A DNA stretch of 64,000 nucleotides, taken from the NCBI RefSeq assembly GCF_024679245.1, contig NC_090180.1, positions 10,686,507-10,750,506 of the forward strand, in the 5' to 3' direction. The notes beneath the pieces are model-generated. The model was given only the letters and a program-made list of their open reading frames with translations. It was not told the DNA's origin and made no database searches. The translations under genes and the position numbers were made by a program. Source of the DNA: Pseudorasbora parva (Eukaryota; Chordata; Actinopteri; Cypriniformes; Gobionidae). Positions 49,061 through 61,830 of this stretch are shown piece by piece (the first letter of the stretch is position 1; every line of letters starts with the position of its first letter).

Positions 49061-50979
49061 CAAGGGTGCATTTTTTGCTTTGCCTGCTCTATGATGAAGG
49101 AACAGAATGAAGGACTGTAGGGTGTATAGCCTCTGTATAATGTTTGTTTTAGATTTGTGTGTGAAGATAGCCGTTACCGCTTACCTCTGCAGATTTAGTG
49201 CTTCTGTCTCCGCAGGTGGCATACAGCAGTTTGATAACAGGTCTTTTGTTTTTTTCCATTATCGTGCTTTACACAACTTTTTAGCAATGCAGTACATCTC
49301 TAGTCCTGCAAAAAGGAAACGTGATTCATTAAAAGATATGCGTGTCTGTATTATTTCTGAAACCCGACATGCCACAGACTCTTCTGTTCTTGTGGGAAAC
49401 CACGTTCAGGTGAAAAGTATTGTTTTTGCATACCTTGAAAAGTCCCTTGTCATCTTAATAATTGTCAGTAAGGATACAGACTGACATTTACAGTAGAAAT
49501 GACAGTGTCATTTTAAACAGAACAGATTCTCTCTGTAATTTCCGACTGGATATTTTGGGGGCCGTACAGACACCAGATATAACTTTCTACTAGTGGGTGC
49601 AGGACACTATAGTTCATTTATGTAAGTGCGGATAGCAAAATAAAGTAAACTGTGACATTATACCCAAAAATTCTTCATACAGTGGACTACCAGTAAAACT
49701 GATAACAATTTGGGACCAAAATCATTCAGACACTTTGACCTGACCATGTTTTGCATAAGTGTTTTTTCTTTAAATGCTAATGCAACCTTTTACACCACAG
49801 ACTGAACTAACTGGTAGACTTAAATTGGTATTATCTGATTGTGTACTTAAATATAACAGCTGACAGGTTGATTGTAATCCATTACATACCTTTCTATCAA
49901 AGTTATCTTACATTATCAAGATTAATTTGTTCAGACAAAGTTTAACTCTGAGTTCTTCTCCATTTTCTAAACTATAGCGAATAAACTGATGATGTGAGAA
50001 AATCTTGAAGGTGTCAATACATTTTAGTTTGACTATGTCATTATGTACTTATTTGTTCATATGCATTTCAAATAAATTACATTTGTATTGCATTTGATAT
50101 TACATGTGATTTTGATAAAAGGTCATGCGTCACATTTTATATTTCCATTGGTGACATCAGTAATAATTCGCCAGTGGTTCCTTCAATATTTTCCTATGGG
50201 TTTTTATAATGAAGTTTTTTAGTTTATGAGTAAAATAAAGCCTGTGGTAAGCATAGTGATGATACTTTAACGTTTTGCTCAACAACGTAAATTGCACAAA
50301 CTCACTCCCCACAGTCTTATTTAACGTATTAGAAACAAGTTTTTTTTTTTAAATTAAACATAACTGCTTCAAATTTTGACTATTTACTATGGGTATGTGC
50401 ACTTTATGTTGTAGGTCAGTTATTGTCCTATAGGAAAATCTTGAGGGAAACAGGGGCGAATAATAATCCCTGTACCACTCTATAGAATTATATTACCAGT
50501 AATATTTAGAATCAGCTTTTATTTTTATATTTTCAATGTATTTTTAATGTAATGTTAATACATTTTATTTGTTATACTTCTATTTAGCTTTATAATATGT
50601 ATTTATTTTTATTTAAATGGATTAAAATGGATTAGTTAGTTGCCAAGGTACCATTTCTAACGATTGTTTTTTTTTTTTTTTCAATGAACCATCTCTGATG
50701 CATCTGTGGTGTTACCAAATCTGGAATTGGGCTACTTTTACACCGTTGCCTTGGGTTGTTTTTTTCAGTCCGCGAGTTGACCCCGAACTTGTTTTTCCCT
50801 TCTGAGAACATGATTGGGCTAGTTTTGGCTGTGATTGGGTGGATGAATACAATTGGGCTGGTTTTGTTACGCAAACATGGCGTCCCTGGGTGTCAGTGAA
50901 TTGATTTTTATTTATTTTTTACCTGTCCCATACACTCTGGTTTCATAGGCCTATATCATTCAAATTATAAAGCACTTAA
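49061..50979. other. Intergenic DNA downstream of ca8, no gene recognised
   Basis: It is AT-rich. The open frame at 49107-49484 (125 codons) has no recognisable domain and starts in what may still be ca8 3' UTR. An A/T-rich stretch with a T17-like run lies near 50665-50682. Confidence 0.4.
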
Positions 50980-51125
50980 AGGGATAGTTCACCCAAAAAA
51001 TTAGAAGTATGTAATTTACTCACCCACCAAGTTGTTCCAAACCTTTATGAATTTCATTCTTCTGCTGAACACAAAAGACATTTTGAAGAATATGGGTAAC
51101 CAAACAGTTGATGTACTATGGAATT
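50980..51125 (+). repeat. TTAA-flanked AGGGATAGTTCACCC repeat end
   Basis: TTAA (50976-50979) is followed by AGGGATAGTTCACCCAAAAA, CACCAAGTTGTTCCAAACC, TTCTTCTGCTGAACACAAA and GGGTAACCAAACAGTTGATG. I recognise this start as one of the most common cyprinid repeats. The mirrored end is not adjacent. Confidence 0.65.
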
Positions 51126-51247
51126 CAATGAGAAGTCAAAGCCAAAGTTCGAAATGCGCAAGCAGTGATATAATGTTAGCGAACATCCAACTGCGCCCAC
51201 ACTGCTGAGAGTGGCGTTTAGATGAATATGTAAATGTGCTGCGCTAA

Positions 51248-52032
51248 AGACCTGCGCGGGATGGATTTTTCCTTCCCGCTCCCGCAAGATTTTGTCCTGC
51301 TCCCGCAGAAATATACATTATTTTCGCCTGCTCCCGCCCACAAACAATAAAGATCGTCCTGCTCCCGCCCACGAAATCCCACGGGTAAACATATAAGTAT
51401 TTTTTTAATACATTGCATATTCTGCCTGCTATATTTAAAAGGAAAATAAACAAATGTTTTGTTGCGTTTAATTAAATGGATAAACACGAACAAGAAACTT
51501 AGAACAGAAATACAGTAAAAAAAGAAATGTAGGCTAAATATAAAATATATATATATATATATATATGCTATAGCCTAATAAATTATATAACAATAATAAA
51601 CCTGGATTTATTTCATGTTCAAAGGAAAAGTATGGCCTAATAGCTACTGCTTTCTTTGCTTTAAGCAATTCCTTCAAACATTAAACAAAAAATATCCTTA
51701 TTCCTCAATAACAAAATAGTCTAGTAGTTCCTTTCTTTAATAACTTACTAATATATGTAGCACTAAGTGATACACCTGAGTCATGCGGTGCGGACATTTT
51801 GCCACTGTGTGGTAGGCTTGGCTGTTCCGCGCCTATGAACGACGCGAGAGTTAGCTTCCGACCATGCGTCTGTAAATCGTTTTTATCTTATTTTATTATG
51901 ATTATTTGTTTCTAGTTATATTATTTTGTTAGATATTTCCACTTTGCGGGAGTCCCACAAATACATTTATTTTCCCGCGACCCGAAAATCGTTGTGTTGG
52001 GTCCCGCGGTACTCCCGTGGGAGTGCAGGTCT
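51248..52032. mobile_element. TIR element with CCCGC-rich ends (AGACCTGCGCGGG)
   Basis: The left end AGACCTGCGCGGGATGGA and the mirrored right end AGACCTGCACTCCCACGGGA are inverted. Both are followed by CCCGCTCCCGC-type direct repeats. The flanks share GCGC but a clear duplication was not found. It is about 785 bp with an AT-rich interior and no transposase. Repeated sub-terminal motifs are typical of hAT ends. Confidence 0.55.
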
Positions 52033-52419
52033 GCGCCTCTCAATAACAAAATACACAACAGCATCCCATCATGTTTATTTATATCGCACTTTATACAATA
52101 GACTGCTTCAGATCAAGCAACTTTACTGTATTAAACATGAAAAACAGTGTTATTGTCTCATTTCGTCAGAAGTATTGTTGAACAAATGTTTTCACTTGCT
52201 GATTTCTACAGACAGGAGAAATGAAGCAAACTAAAAAAAATCACATAAAAGAAGAAGGAGCCTCTGCGCACACCCACCTATTACCTAATCGCCATGGACC
52301 AATGGTTGTTTCTTACTTTTTGGCTTGATTTTGTTCAAAATGGCATCACATCAGTTCGTTCTTTGATTTAGCTTGAAGTATATCGGGCCTTTATAGTTTA
52401 CTATTCATATATTATTTCT

Positions 52420-53440
52420 GTTCACAGCAGTCTTTGAGGTTATCCTGATTGGAGCAAGGATCAGGGGAAGGGGAGTAAGGAATAATGTAGGATTCCGATT
52501 GCCTCTGCTCCAGTGCTTCATGGACGATGTCACAATCCTGCTCCAGACAGAGGCATGCACAGCAAGGCTCATCAAGAGGCTGGAAGAACTGCTGATGGGT
52601 GGGATGAGAATCAAATCAGCCAAGTCTTGCGGTCTTTCTATCCGCAAGGGTAGGGGAGTGGAAACAATTTCTTTCCAAGAATTCCAGTGCTATATGACAA
52701 TCGACAAAAGTAGCATGAAAAGCAGTATGGAAGAACCCAGCAGGAAAGACTGGAGAGAGAGGCGCGGAAATTCTAGTCAAAAGCATAGAAAGGAGTGGAA
52801 GAAGTTAGTGGTTACACAAGAGACAAGATTGGAAGAGGAAAGACTTCTTGTGAAATCTGTTGGCCAAGGTCAACAAGGTCAAAAAGACAAATTGGGCCGA
52901 CATTCTGCCAAGGTCAGTCAGCGACTTTTGGAGAATTCCCCAAACCAGGTTATATTACCAGGTTCAATATGCCATTTCACCTGGAAATGCGTCACAGCGC
53001 TGAAATTAATGTGCTTGCAACTTCCGGTTCACTGAGCCCCTTTACAATACACTTTCTAGCCCAGTCAACCTGGCACAGTGGTTTGGGGCTGAAGAGCCTC
53101 AGGGAACCCTCTCCACCACATTGTGTGTTAGTGCAAAACTGCTTTGGCTCAGGGCCGCTACAGGTGGCACCCTGACCAGATGCTAAGGAAGTAGGCAGAA
53201 TGCACAAGGGCGATGGCAAACAAGAGGCCCAAGAGCCCCAAGAGGCAGCCTGTTCAATTTGTAAGAGCAGGTCAGTTGGTGCAGAAATGCCCTACTAAAC
53301 ACAAAGCATCAACGCTGACCAGTGGCAGGAACTGGTCTGATTGAGCAGACCTGGACAAGCGGCTGCAGTTCCCGGTTTCTACCGGGGCAAACCCCATTGA
53401 GACTGGACCTTGTGTTGTAGTCCAAAACAATTTGAATTAA
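52420..53440 (+). pseudogene. Dead non-LTR retrotransposon fragment (reverse transcriptase and 3' region)
   Basis: A frame opening at 52427 reads ARIRGRGVRNNVGFRLPLLQ then CFMDDVTILLQ. FMDD is the catalytic YxDD-type box of reverse transcriptase, followed by a KSAKSCGLSIRKG thumb-side motif. Further on, in another frame, RYRWHPDQMLRK, a stop, then QPVQFVRAG and DLDKRLQFP match the 3' region I recall from fish elements with a restriction-like endonuclease. Frameshifts and stops break it. It is truncated at the 5' end. Confidence 0.7.
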
Positions 53441-53594
53441 CATATTTATTAACGTTTAGTGACATATCAGGGCAATTTTATGATTAATTGAAATACATTT
53501 CTTACATACAGTTCCTTTAAGCATGGGCAGGTTATATGCAAATTTAGGGAGGAAATAGTAATGATCCTGACTGTTATGTCACAGTAGGTGTTAT

Positions 53595-53755
53595 CAGCGG
53601 CGTAGCACCAAATTTTGAGCCCTGGGTACAAACCATCTTGCTGGGCCCCCGTACCATGTATGTGTATGTATAGAAAACTGACTTCTAATGGCCCCCCCCC
53701 CTGCCTCGGGCCCTGGTTACTCGGTACCCTTTATCCCCCCAGTCCGACGCCCCTG
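53595..53755. mobile_element. 161-bp hAT MITE with perfect 8-bp duplication
   Basis: GGTGTTAT flanks both sides (53587-53594 and 53756-53763). The ends CAGCGGCGTAGCAC and, mirrored, CAGGGGCGTCGGACTG are inverted, CAG-starting hAT termini. It is one of the smallest complete elements in the window. Confidence 0.8.
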
Positions 53756-53939
53756 GGTGTTATGCTGGGATTTTTTCATTTTTCAATGGTCGTTTTCAAG
53801 TACAAGATTTATATTTGAAGGAGGAAACAGTGGTGTTTGTGGCTCATAGTAAGTTCCATGTACAGAACTCTTATTATTATAACTATGCCAAATACAGTTT
53901 TCCATTCCAGGGCACCTTCAAAAGTATAATATCTATTAC

Positions 53940-54036
53940 ACTGACATTCTTCTAAATATCTCCTTGTGTGTTCAGCAGAAGAAATATATTTGTACAGGTT
54001 CGGAATAACTTCATTTTGGGTGAACTATCCATTTAA
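53940..54036 (-). repeat. Reversed end of the AGGGATAGTTCACCC family
   Basis: TGTTCAGCAGAAGAAATATA through TTTTGGGTGAACTATCCA mirrors the start at 50980. It ends at the TTAA (54033-54036) that also begins the next element. Confidence 0.6.
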
Positions 54037-54575
54037 AGATGCACTATGTAGTATTTTTGCAGTAAAATATCCAAAAACCACTAGGCCAGTGTTTTATATT
54101 TTGTTCAGTTGAGTTCTTACAATATCCCAAATGTTTCCAACTATTTGTAAATTGTGAGAAAATTGCAATTTTAACCAAGGACCCGGGACGTGTCAGCATA
54201 GCGTTTAACTAATATGAAAAACATGAGCTGCTTTACCGAATAATCATGACCAGAAACGCGATAGTGCGAGCGCCCGGCGACTGTGTCCCATCCAGTCATA
54301 ATAAAAGTCCCGGTGCTTGCAAGGCGGGTATTTGTGTAACAATTGCTCCAGCAGCCATGCTCAACTCCACAACACTCAGTCCTGCTCTGCATCACACTAC
54401 AGTAACGTTAAAAACCGCATCCATCAACATGATTTCTGCCCGAGTCCTATTTTCCACCGGCTGTGAGGTGAAGACCACATGTCCCAAGATGCTGCGCTCA
54501 AACTTGCCGTCATCAAACTACGCCTTTGTTTTGAATAGGCACCCTCTAGTGGATGGAAAGTTGCATAGTGCACCT
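54037..54575. mobile_element. TTAA-type MITE (AGATGCACTATGTAG ends)
   Basis: The left end AGATGCACTATGTAG and the mirrored right end AGGTGCACTATGCAA are flanked by TTAA (54033-54036 and 54576-54579). It is 539 bp. An open frame (54246-54620) crosses its right end and is not a gene. The left TTAA is shared with the end of a different TTAA repeat. Confidence 0.7.
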
Positions 54576-54640
54576 TTAAGGAACCTCACTGAATGTTTGC
54601 TTCAACTGCACAATATTTGACCCCTGTCTACACACAACAT

Positions 54641-54930
54641 TAGGGCTGGGGGAAAAAATCAATTTGATTTAAAAATCGAGTTGGTAGGTCAATTCAAATC
54701 GATTTATATTTTTTTTCAAGCTCTTTTTTAACTCTTTTCCCGCTGTCTACCCGTTTTAGTATTTTCCCATGGAATATCCCGTATTTTTGCGCTCTGATTG
54801 TGTTAACAGAACACGCAACTATCAATGTCTGTGAAGTGGCTTGCACTTTTTGCTAGACCAACACATCTGGTGATAGTGTATGTGAATATTAAACAGCAAA
54901 AAGACTATTTAGGCTACGAATCCTGAGTGC

Positions 54931-55021
<91 letters not shown>

Positions 55022-56206
55022 CGTGACCCGCAGTTTACCTCAAACACATAGGCCTACATAGAATTGTAGAATTTATGTCATACGATGACATAAACGCATG
55101 TCCGTCATCTCCTGAGCCGCTCTGACAGTCACTTCACTTCACGTTTAATTTGAGAAAAACCACAGTCATGTCATAAACACACAAAAAAAATGTTTTTTAC
55201 GTCAACCCGTCAAAATAAAAGTTTGGTTTTACTTGAGAGATATATCACTGTTGTACGAATACTAATACACTAATGTTATAATTATAAACTATCAAATTTT
55301 TAACATTATAAAGCTCAGTTTCAAAAGTTTCATTAAGTATAAATTAATCGTATAGGCTATGTCTTCATTTGATTACAAGAAATACAACACAGAATTTGTG
55401 GCAAATATTTTCATAGAAATTGAATTAAAAAGAAGAAAATAATAATATGGTTGTTTTTATTAATTAAATTAATTAAGTAGCTATAGCCTACTCTTTACTG
55501 CTAAATATTACAGTAAACAAACATCACAGACAATGGCAGACCAAGGCAGATATTGCATAATGTCAATAATACTTCTATAAATGACTTACAGTTTCTTTAC
55601 AGTTATTGATGTATGTATCTCTTAACTACCAAAAAATGGTACCATTGGGTACCGGTACTGATTAAAATGTTAACGGTTTACAAAATTACAAAAGTAATGT
55701 TCATAGAGAACTTTAAACATATCCATTGGTCTGTCATTCTATAATATATATTGTGTAGTTATAAACTCTGATTGTTATGATTAGTGATTTTTATTTTTAT
55801 TAAGGGAAATCTCCCTTATTTTCAATGTTGACAGCTATATGAACCAAACTTCCTCAAGCCTGCTGTTGTTGATAGGCTCATTTTCCTTGCAAAGAATGTT
55901 TAAAATGCAACTACATTTTTAATGGTGAAAAGTGTTACTGTTTATATGTTCAATTCAACTAAAAGTTACCTCAGGATTTTTTGTTGTTTATAATTTGGAT
56001 GTTTATAACTATTGTTGCACACTGCACCGTGACTTTTCAGTTCGATAAAGGGTTTGCCTTTGCAATTTTATGTTGACGCACTTTAATACAATAAATATAT
56101 ATTTTAAAAATATATGTACAGATTGCAATTATTTTGTTTTAAATGGGGGGCGGGGTGGGAAAATCTAAACGAAATCGTAAATCAAGTTTTTTTTATCACC
56201 CAGCCA
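54641..56206. mobile_element. TIR element with TAGGGCTGGG ends
   Basis: TAGGGCTGGGGGAAAAAATC at the left is mirrored by CACCCAGCCA at 56199-56206. Sub-terminal AAATCGA/TCGATTT-like motifs occur on the left and GAAATCGTAAATCAAG on the right. It is about 1.57 kb and includes a GT microsatellite. No clean duplication was found (ATTA on both sides at most). No transposase was seen. Confidence 0.5.
54933..55020. repeat. (GT)n microsatellite
   Basis: About 88 bp of uninterrupted GT inside the TAGGGCTGGG element. Confidence 0.95.
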
Positions 56207-56495
56207 TTATGACATTAGCATGCTGCCATGTTGTCATGCCTATTTGTATAATAATCGTATGAACTATTCTGGTCCAAAAGGAAATTGTAACATTCCTCAT
56301 ATCAAGTAGCATACCATATGCAACTCCACCCAGCGCCTTTAAGCTTCTAAAACAGTATATTGAATATAGCCTACTATTTTGTCCGCTGCTTTGTCTTCTG
56401 AATACAGAGGATCCAATTCAGTTTTCAAGTCGTCTAAAAAGTCATATTTGCTTGTTTGCTTTCAAAAGGCGTGTTACTGTGTAAATGACACAACT

Positions 56496-56692
56496 ATCCC
56501 TGTTGAAGGGGGGGAAAAACAGCCTGGTTAGGTATGTTTTGAAACATGGCTGCTGGTTTGAGCTGGTTTAAGCTGGAGTTTCTTAGGACCAGCTTAGGAC
56601 CTGCACTTGACCATCTTAAACCATCTCATATAATCATATTAGGACCATGCTTCAAAACATACCTAACCAGCACTGTTTTTTCAACAGGAATA
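56496..56692. repeat. Foldback MITE with CTGGTTAGGTATGTTTTGAA arms
   Basis: The left arm CTGGTTAGGTATGTTTTGAA then ACATGG is mirrored by CCATGCTTCAAAACATACCT then AACCAG. Outer CCTGTTGAA and TTCAACAGG extend the palindrome to 197 bp. The loop holds AGCTGGTTTAAGCTGG-type short repeats. Confidence 0.7.
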
Positions 56693-56764
56693 ACAGTACG
56701 CTAACATGCAAAGTATGACAGCACAAAAATAATTTAGTTATTTATGTGCTTTAGTACCAGGGTA

Positions 56765-56955
56765 TACTATAGCCCCGTTTCCACCAAAATTACCCGGAAC
56801 AATTTGTACCAGGAACTTTTTTACAGGGACTTTTATCCCCCGAGACCTGTAGCTGTCTGCGTTTCGACCGCGATAAAGTTCCGAGAACATTAGGCAAATT
56901 AGTCCGGTGATGTAGGACTGCACGCGACTGTTCCTCCAAGCCAGTGACGGGACCA
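56765..56955. repeat. Fragment of a CCCGTTTCCACCAAAATTACC element
   Basis: The segment TAGCCCCGTTTCCACCAAAA then TTTTTTACAGGGACTTTTATCC resembles the start of a common cyprinid hAT-like repeat. It stops where the next element begins. Confidence 0.45.
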
Positions 56956-56956
56956 G

Positions 56957-57711
56957 GGCTGTCACTTTTCGATATGCATGCGAAGATGACGTGAAATATC
57001 CGTAATCGAACTATAAATAAACTATCCGGTTTTTAAAGTGCCATGTAGCGCAATTGTTTTTACTGTCGGTGCGTTTACATGGAGCACTGCAATCAGTTTA
57101 AAAGTCCAATATCTGAAAGAAAATGCTCCATATAAACACCTGATCAATCGTAATAAAAATGCCCAAACTGAATGAAATTGTAATCGTTTTGAGATGGGTG
57201 GATAAACCTTTTCATGAATCGATCAAACGAAACATTTCACCATGTAAATGACCTGACCGGATTACTTTTGAGTGTGCGTCCTTATGTGATGTACACAGCG
57301 CGCGCCTTCACCACTGAAGAGCACACGTCGCGCTCATGCACCAAGCATAACAAGAGAGGAAAATACATTTTTCTGACGGAGAAACTTTTTATTTCATAAG
57401 AAGTTATGAAGATAATGTTGGCATAATGACACTGTCCCTAAGCCTATGTAAGCAAACAATCATTAACTACTTCAACTGCGCCTGACATTAGAATTTATTT
57501 TTTCTGAGATGATTATTACACTTTACAACAAATGAATAGCTTTTATAAAACCGTAAAGTCCTGGTGGCCGTTGAGAGTTGCTATGGCATCCGTAAACACA
57601 TTCCAGCTGCTGGAGATGACGGCGTTGTAGATAATTGAATATATTCGAATGCATTGCTTGATATTTGAATTCCGTTCGAATTAGATTTTTTTCAAAAATG
57701 ACAGCCCTAAC
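56957..57711. mobile_element. TIR element with AGGGCTGTCA ends
   Basis: AGGGCTGTCACTTTT at the left is mirrored by AAAAATGACAGCCCT at 57697-57711. It is about 755 bp. No exact target duplication is visible, and there is no transposase. It follows directly on the previous fragment. Confidence 0.55.
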
Positions 57712-58732
57712 GGACAGTAATCATTTTTGTGTGTAGCCTACCGATTGAAAGATTTAGTGGAGCTGTTTACATGAGACGTTATCTAAACCGATTTGGTGTT
57801 TACATGTAATGACTTTCAATCGCAATCATTTTGTCACATATTGCAGTACAATGGTTTACCATCACTTACCATTTACCTTCTTTTTTTAGGGTCACATTGG
57901 CAGTCGTACTGCAAAAGCATGTCGGTCCAAAAATGTTTTACCACAGAAGAAAGAATGTCATTGGACTTTGGCTGTTGGAAATTACCTGTATTTTGTCAAC
58001 AGTAGAAAGAGTTGTCATTATAGGCCACTTTATGCCTTTTAATCGCTTTTAATGAATGTTATCAAATAACTTTTAGCAACCGAAGACAGATGTATTTTGA
58101 AATGTGTCGATTGAAAGATGCTACAGCGCCCTCAGCTGTCTGGGAAAGAAATTACATGACAACAAACAGCAACACCGATTGCTCATTAGACACAGTACAC
58201 AAAATGAGTGCAATTTGAAGGCTTTGCAAGGTTCAAGGCACGAATATATAATAATGTATTCGTTAAAATCTCTTATGGAAAACTGATAGTAGTGTCACAT
58301 CAGATACCAGAATCATCACATTTTTAATGAGTATGAGAACATATTGGCTCCACATTTAAAGCTGTTGGTGAAGTGCCCGAGAGGGCCTTTCATCTTCAAA
58401 CACACTCGATGAGCAAATCGTCATGCTCTGACATCATGGTGAATGGTTAATTGAGGTAGTCAACCTAGTGTGTCACGCTAAATGAAGTGTTTCACTCCAC
58501 TAATCAGCAAGAAGATTCGCACAATGCCCATCATACAGCTAATTCCTCAATCCTCTTGTCGTTATTAAGACTTGATTAGAGGGAAATTATAGCATGAAAA
58601 ATAAACAAGATACAGATGTTAATATGTTAATAGCTCTCCCTTGGGCCCGAAACAGGCAGATTATAACAATCATTCACAAATCCTATCAGTCTAAAACAGA
58701 ACAACAAACATGAGCAACAAGCGTGCATTCAT
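57712..58732. other. Intergenic DNA, no gene recognised
   Basis: Short open frames at 57793-58052 overlap in two frames and lack similarity. TTTACATG motifs near 57764 and 57800 suggest a repeat remnant. Confidence 0.35.
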
Positions 58733-58748
58733 GCGCGCGCGCGCGCAC

Positions 58749-58800
<52 letters not shown>
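58733..58800. repeat. (GC)n(CA)n compound microsatellite
   Basis: GCGCGCGC leads into about 50 bp of CA. Confidence 0.9.
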
Positions 58801-58803
<3 letters not shown>

Positions 58804-59129
58804 CTTTTTTTTATATATATCATTGACTTCATTGACTGCTTTTGTTTTTATAATGATCTGATGATTTTCTAAGCCAAACCCTCACACAAACCCATTGAGA
58901 CATTATTTAGTAGGTTTATTTATTAGGTTTTGTACTGTAAAAATAGGAATATATAGGCCTAATATTCAAATGATAAAACTCTGAAAATAGTACTTTTCAT
59001 GTTATGACTAATAATAATAGATATTGGACCAATATGTGTAAAAGATAAAACAGCAAAAATGACAATAAATAATTTTACATTTGTAGATTTAGGTATCACA
59101 ATATTATAATGTATGCTACTGTATGAAAA

Positions 59130-59330
59130 TGGATATTCATTTTGATATTTGCTAAAGATGATATTTAACAGCTTTTAAATTATTTGTATTAACGATTCAA
59201 TTCAAATGAGAGATGATGCAAAGGTAATCTAAATGTAAAAATATGGGAAATGAGCATTGAATTAAATAATCTTTCACAATAAATGAGTAAAATCTGTAAC
59301 ATCAGCCGATAACTGATATGGTAACAATAT

Positions 59331-59424
<94 letters not shown>

Positions 59425-59480
59425 ATTCATTTTGAGATTTACTAAAGATTACATTTAACAGTCATTAAATTAAATATTCA
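59130..59480. repeat. Local direct repeat around the (CA)n tract
   Basis: ATTCATTTTGATATTTGCTA then AAGATGATATTTAACAGC (59134-59173) recurs as ATTCATTTTGAGATTTACTA then AAGATTACATTTAACAGT (59424-59464). Copies are about 290 bp apart with the CA tract between them. Confidence 0.6.
59333..59416. repeat. (CA)n microsatellite
   Basis: About 84 bp of CA. The flanking sequences on both sides carry the same ATTCATTTTGATATTT/AAAGATGATATTTAACAG-like text, suggesting that the tract sits in a short duplicated segment. Confidence 0.95.
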
Positions 59481-59547
59481 AGTTCAAACTATAGAAATCA
59501 GTTGATTGCTATATGGTAGTGCCGTTGTGATATATTGTGAATCCCTA

Positions 59548-59592
59548 CACACACACACACACACATACACACAACACACACACCCACACACA
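59548..59592. repeat. Imperfect (CA)n microsatellite
   Basis: An interrupted CA run of about 45 bp. Confidence 0.85.
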
Positions 59593-61080
59593 CTTTCTAC
59601 ATTGTTCTCTTTGACCAACCCTTTGCTCACTTCAGTGGCTTCACAAAGACATGCTTAAAATAAACATACAGATTCTCAATATGCTTTTGTCCAGTTGCAG
59701 TTTTTATGAATAATCCCAGTAGCAGTGGATGCATAAAATAATCCCTTTTATGTGGCACATACCTGTAAGTAAACAAACTGATTGTGAAAACAGAGGGGGA
59801 TGCATGGACAGGGATCAGACAGTGCCTTTTGCCTTGAATGTCACTGTCCTAAATCTGCCCAAACCTGTTTTGATCAAACATTGTGCTTCCATGCGGTAAC
59901 AGAAATGACTCAAGTGTGTAACCTGGAATCTTTTTATCAGTGTGGATGCAAAGCAGATGAAAAATTGAGCTGGAAAATATAAAGTTACTTATGATGTACT
60001 TATGAAGATTATTGTTCTATGTTTTCTTTAAATGGTCCTGAAAAAACATTCACGTGTCCACCCTAGTGTGATGTACTAGCACATAAACTTAAAGCCAGAT
60101 GATACAGATTTATTTAGCATAATAGGATTTTGTTCTCACAAAAAAGTGGCACTTTATTCTGGTGGTCTAGTTTGGTGTGATTCCTGGCACCAGGGGGCTG
60201 ATGGCACACTTGTAGCTGCTTTAGAGAAACAGCAGGGGGAGCTCTGAGTATGCGATTATTTATGAACAAATGGAGGACAGAAAAGTTTCAGGCCACAGGC
60301 CATCTAATTGAGTGATCTGCCATGACCTTTCATGGTCAGAGGGGAAATATCAGTGACAAAGGATTATTCATTTGACATTTCTATTATTCTCCTCCAATAT
60401 TCACATGGATAGTTTATTTGTTGTTTTGTTGCCAGCAGCACCAGGGCTTGCATTTCAGATATGGATGATTAAGTTTTATTTAGCAGATTTTGAACCGGAA
60501 AAGTGTGAGACTAATTTCATAGAGTGCCACTGCATTTTTAATCTATAGCCTACAATAAGATGAAAAAAATTGCTACATGGATGTTCTGTCTGTCCTCTTC
60601 ATGAGTTCCAGTTAAACATGTAAATGAATCATGCATTAAAACATGCTCTTTATTGTACACGTCAGACATAATTGCAGTGGCTCTAATTGATTTGTTTCCA
60701 TAGCAGAAGATTAGGTGGACCCAGATGTACCCTCCAGTACAGAGGTATCGCTTCCCTCTTTTGTTTTGTATTAATTCACAAGTTTATTGATGTCATTCCC
60801 GGAATGACCTTTTGCTATTACAGCTTTAATACAAAAGAGCTTAAAGCCCAAACAGATGGTTGCTTCATGGGTTGAGGGACAACTCAACGCCCTTGTAAAG
60901 CTGGTGCATTTCCCGTCCGCATTACTACTCCTTTTAGCAACAAAAATATACTGTATGCCGTGATGGAGACAGAGGGTCCCTTTACATTCCCTCAGCACAG
61001 ATATCAAATCACTGGTTTCTTTTTTTCCCTGCATGTGAATAGAGAAGGGCCATAGTTATAAAAAAAAAATAAAAAAAGAA
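59593..61080. other. Intergenic DNA, no gene recognised
   Basis: Mixed-composition sequence with short open frames only. No element ends were identified. Confidence 0.4.
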
Positions 61081-61082
61081 AG

Positions 61083-61212
<130 letters not shown>

Positions 61213-61550
61213 TCCTGGGATGGAGTAGTAAATCCCAAGGGTTCCCAATGCCCCAGGGCTACTACACCTCCACAGACACTCAGATGGAGAAGTATTATGG
61301 AAAAAGGAATTTAATGATAAGTTTTTCTAATGAGAAAGAAGGCTACAGAGAGAAACCAGATATAAACCACTATAGTTTCTGTTTGTGGACATAATATTCT
61401 GAATATAGCAGAAAATTCATATGAAGTGCAGATCAGCATTTTACTGGAATGGGATTCTGAAAGAGACATAATAACAACAGATATAAATCAAACAACAAAA
61501 TCTAATCCAATTCACCGTGACCTTTGTGCCCAAAAGAGAGAATGTGTGCA

Positions 61551-61659
<109 letters not shown>

Positions 61660-61780
61660 TGACTATTGTTCCATTAAGCTGCTCTAAAAATAACTACCAT
61701 TTCTAACCAATGAGCTGTGGGTTGCTATAACGTCCATATCTTTATGCCAATGAGGAAGATATAAATGTGCGGTATGGAAG

Positions 61781-61830
61781 AAGAGAGGGGGAAGGGAGGG
61801 AGGGAGGGAGGGAGGGAGAGAGGGAGAGAT
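61781..61830. repeat. (GGGA)n purine tract
   Basis: GGGAGGGAGGGAGGG-type repeats of about 40-50 bp. Four or more G runs give G-quadruplex potential on the plus strand. Confidence 0.85.

Noticed and set aside
49107..49484. 125-codon open frame downstream of ca8
   Set aside because: No domain or similarity was recognised, no splice context, and it may lie in an extended ca8 3' UTR. Kept only as intergenic.
54246..54620. 124-codon open frame as a possible gene
   Set aside because: It runs through the right end of a TTAA MITE into unrelated flanking DNA and has no domain.
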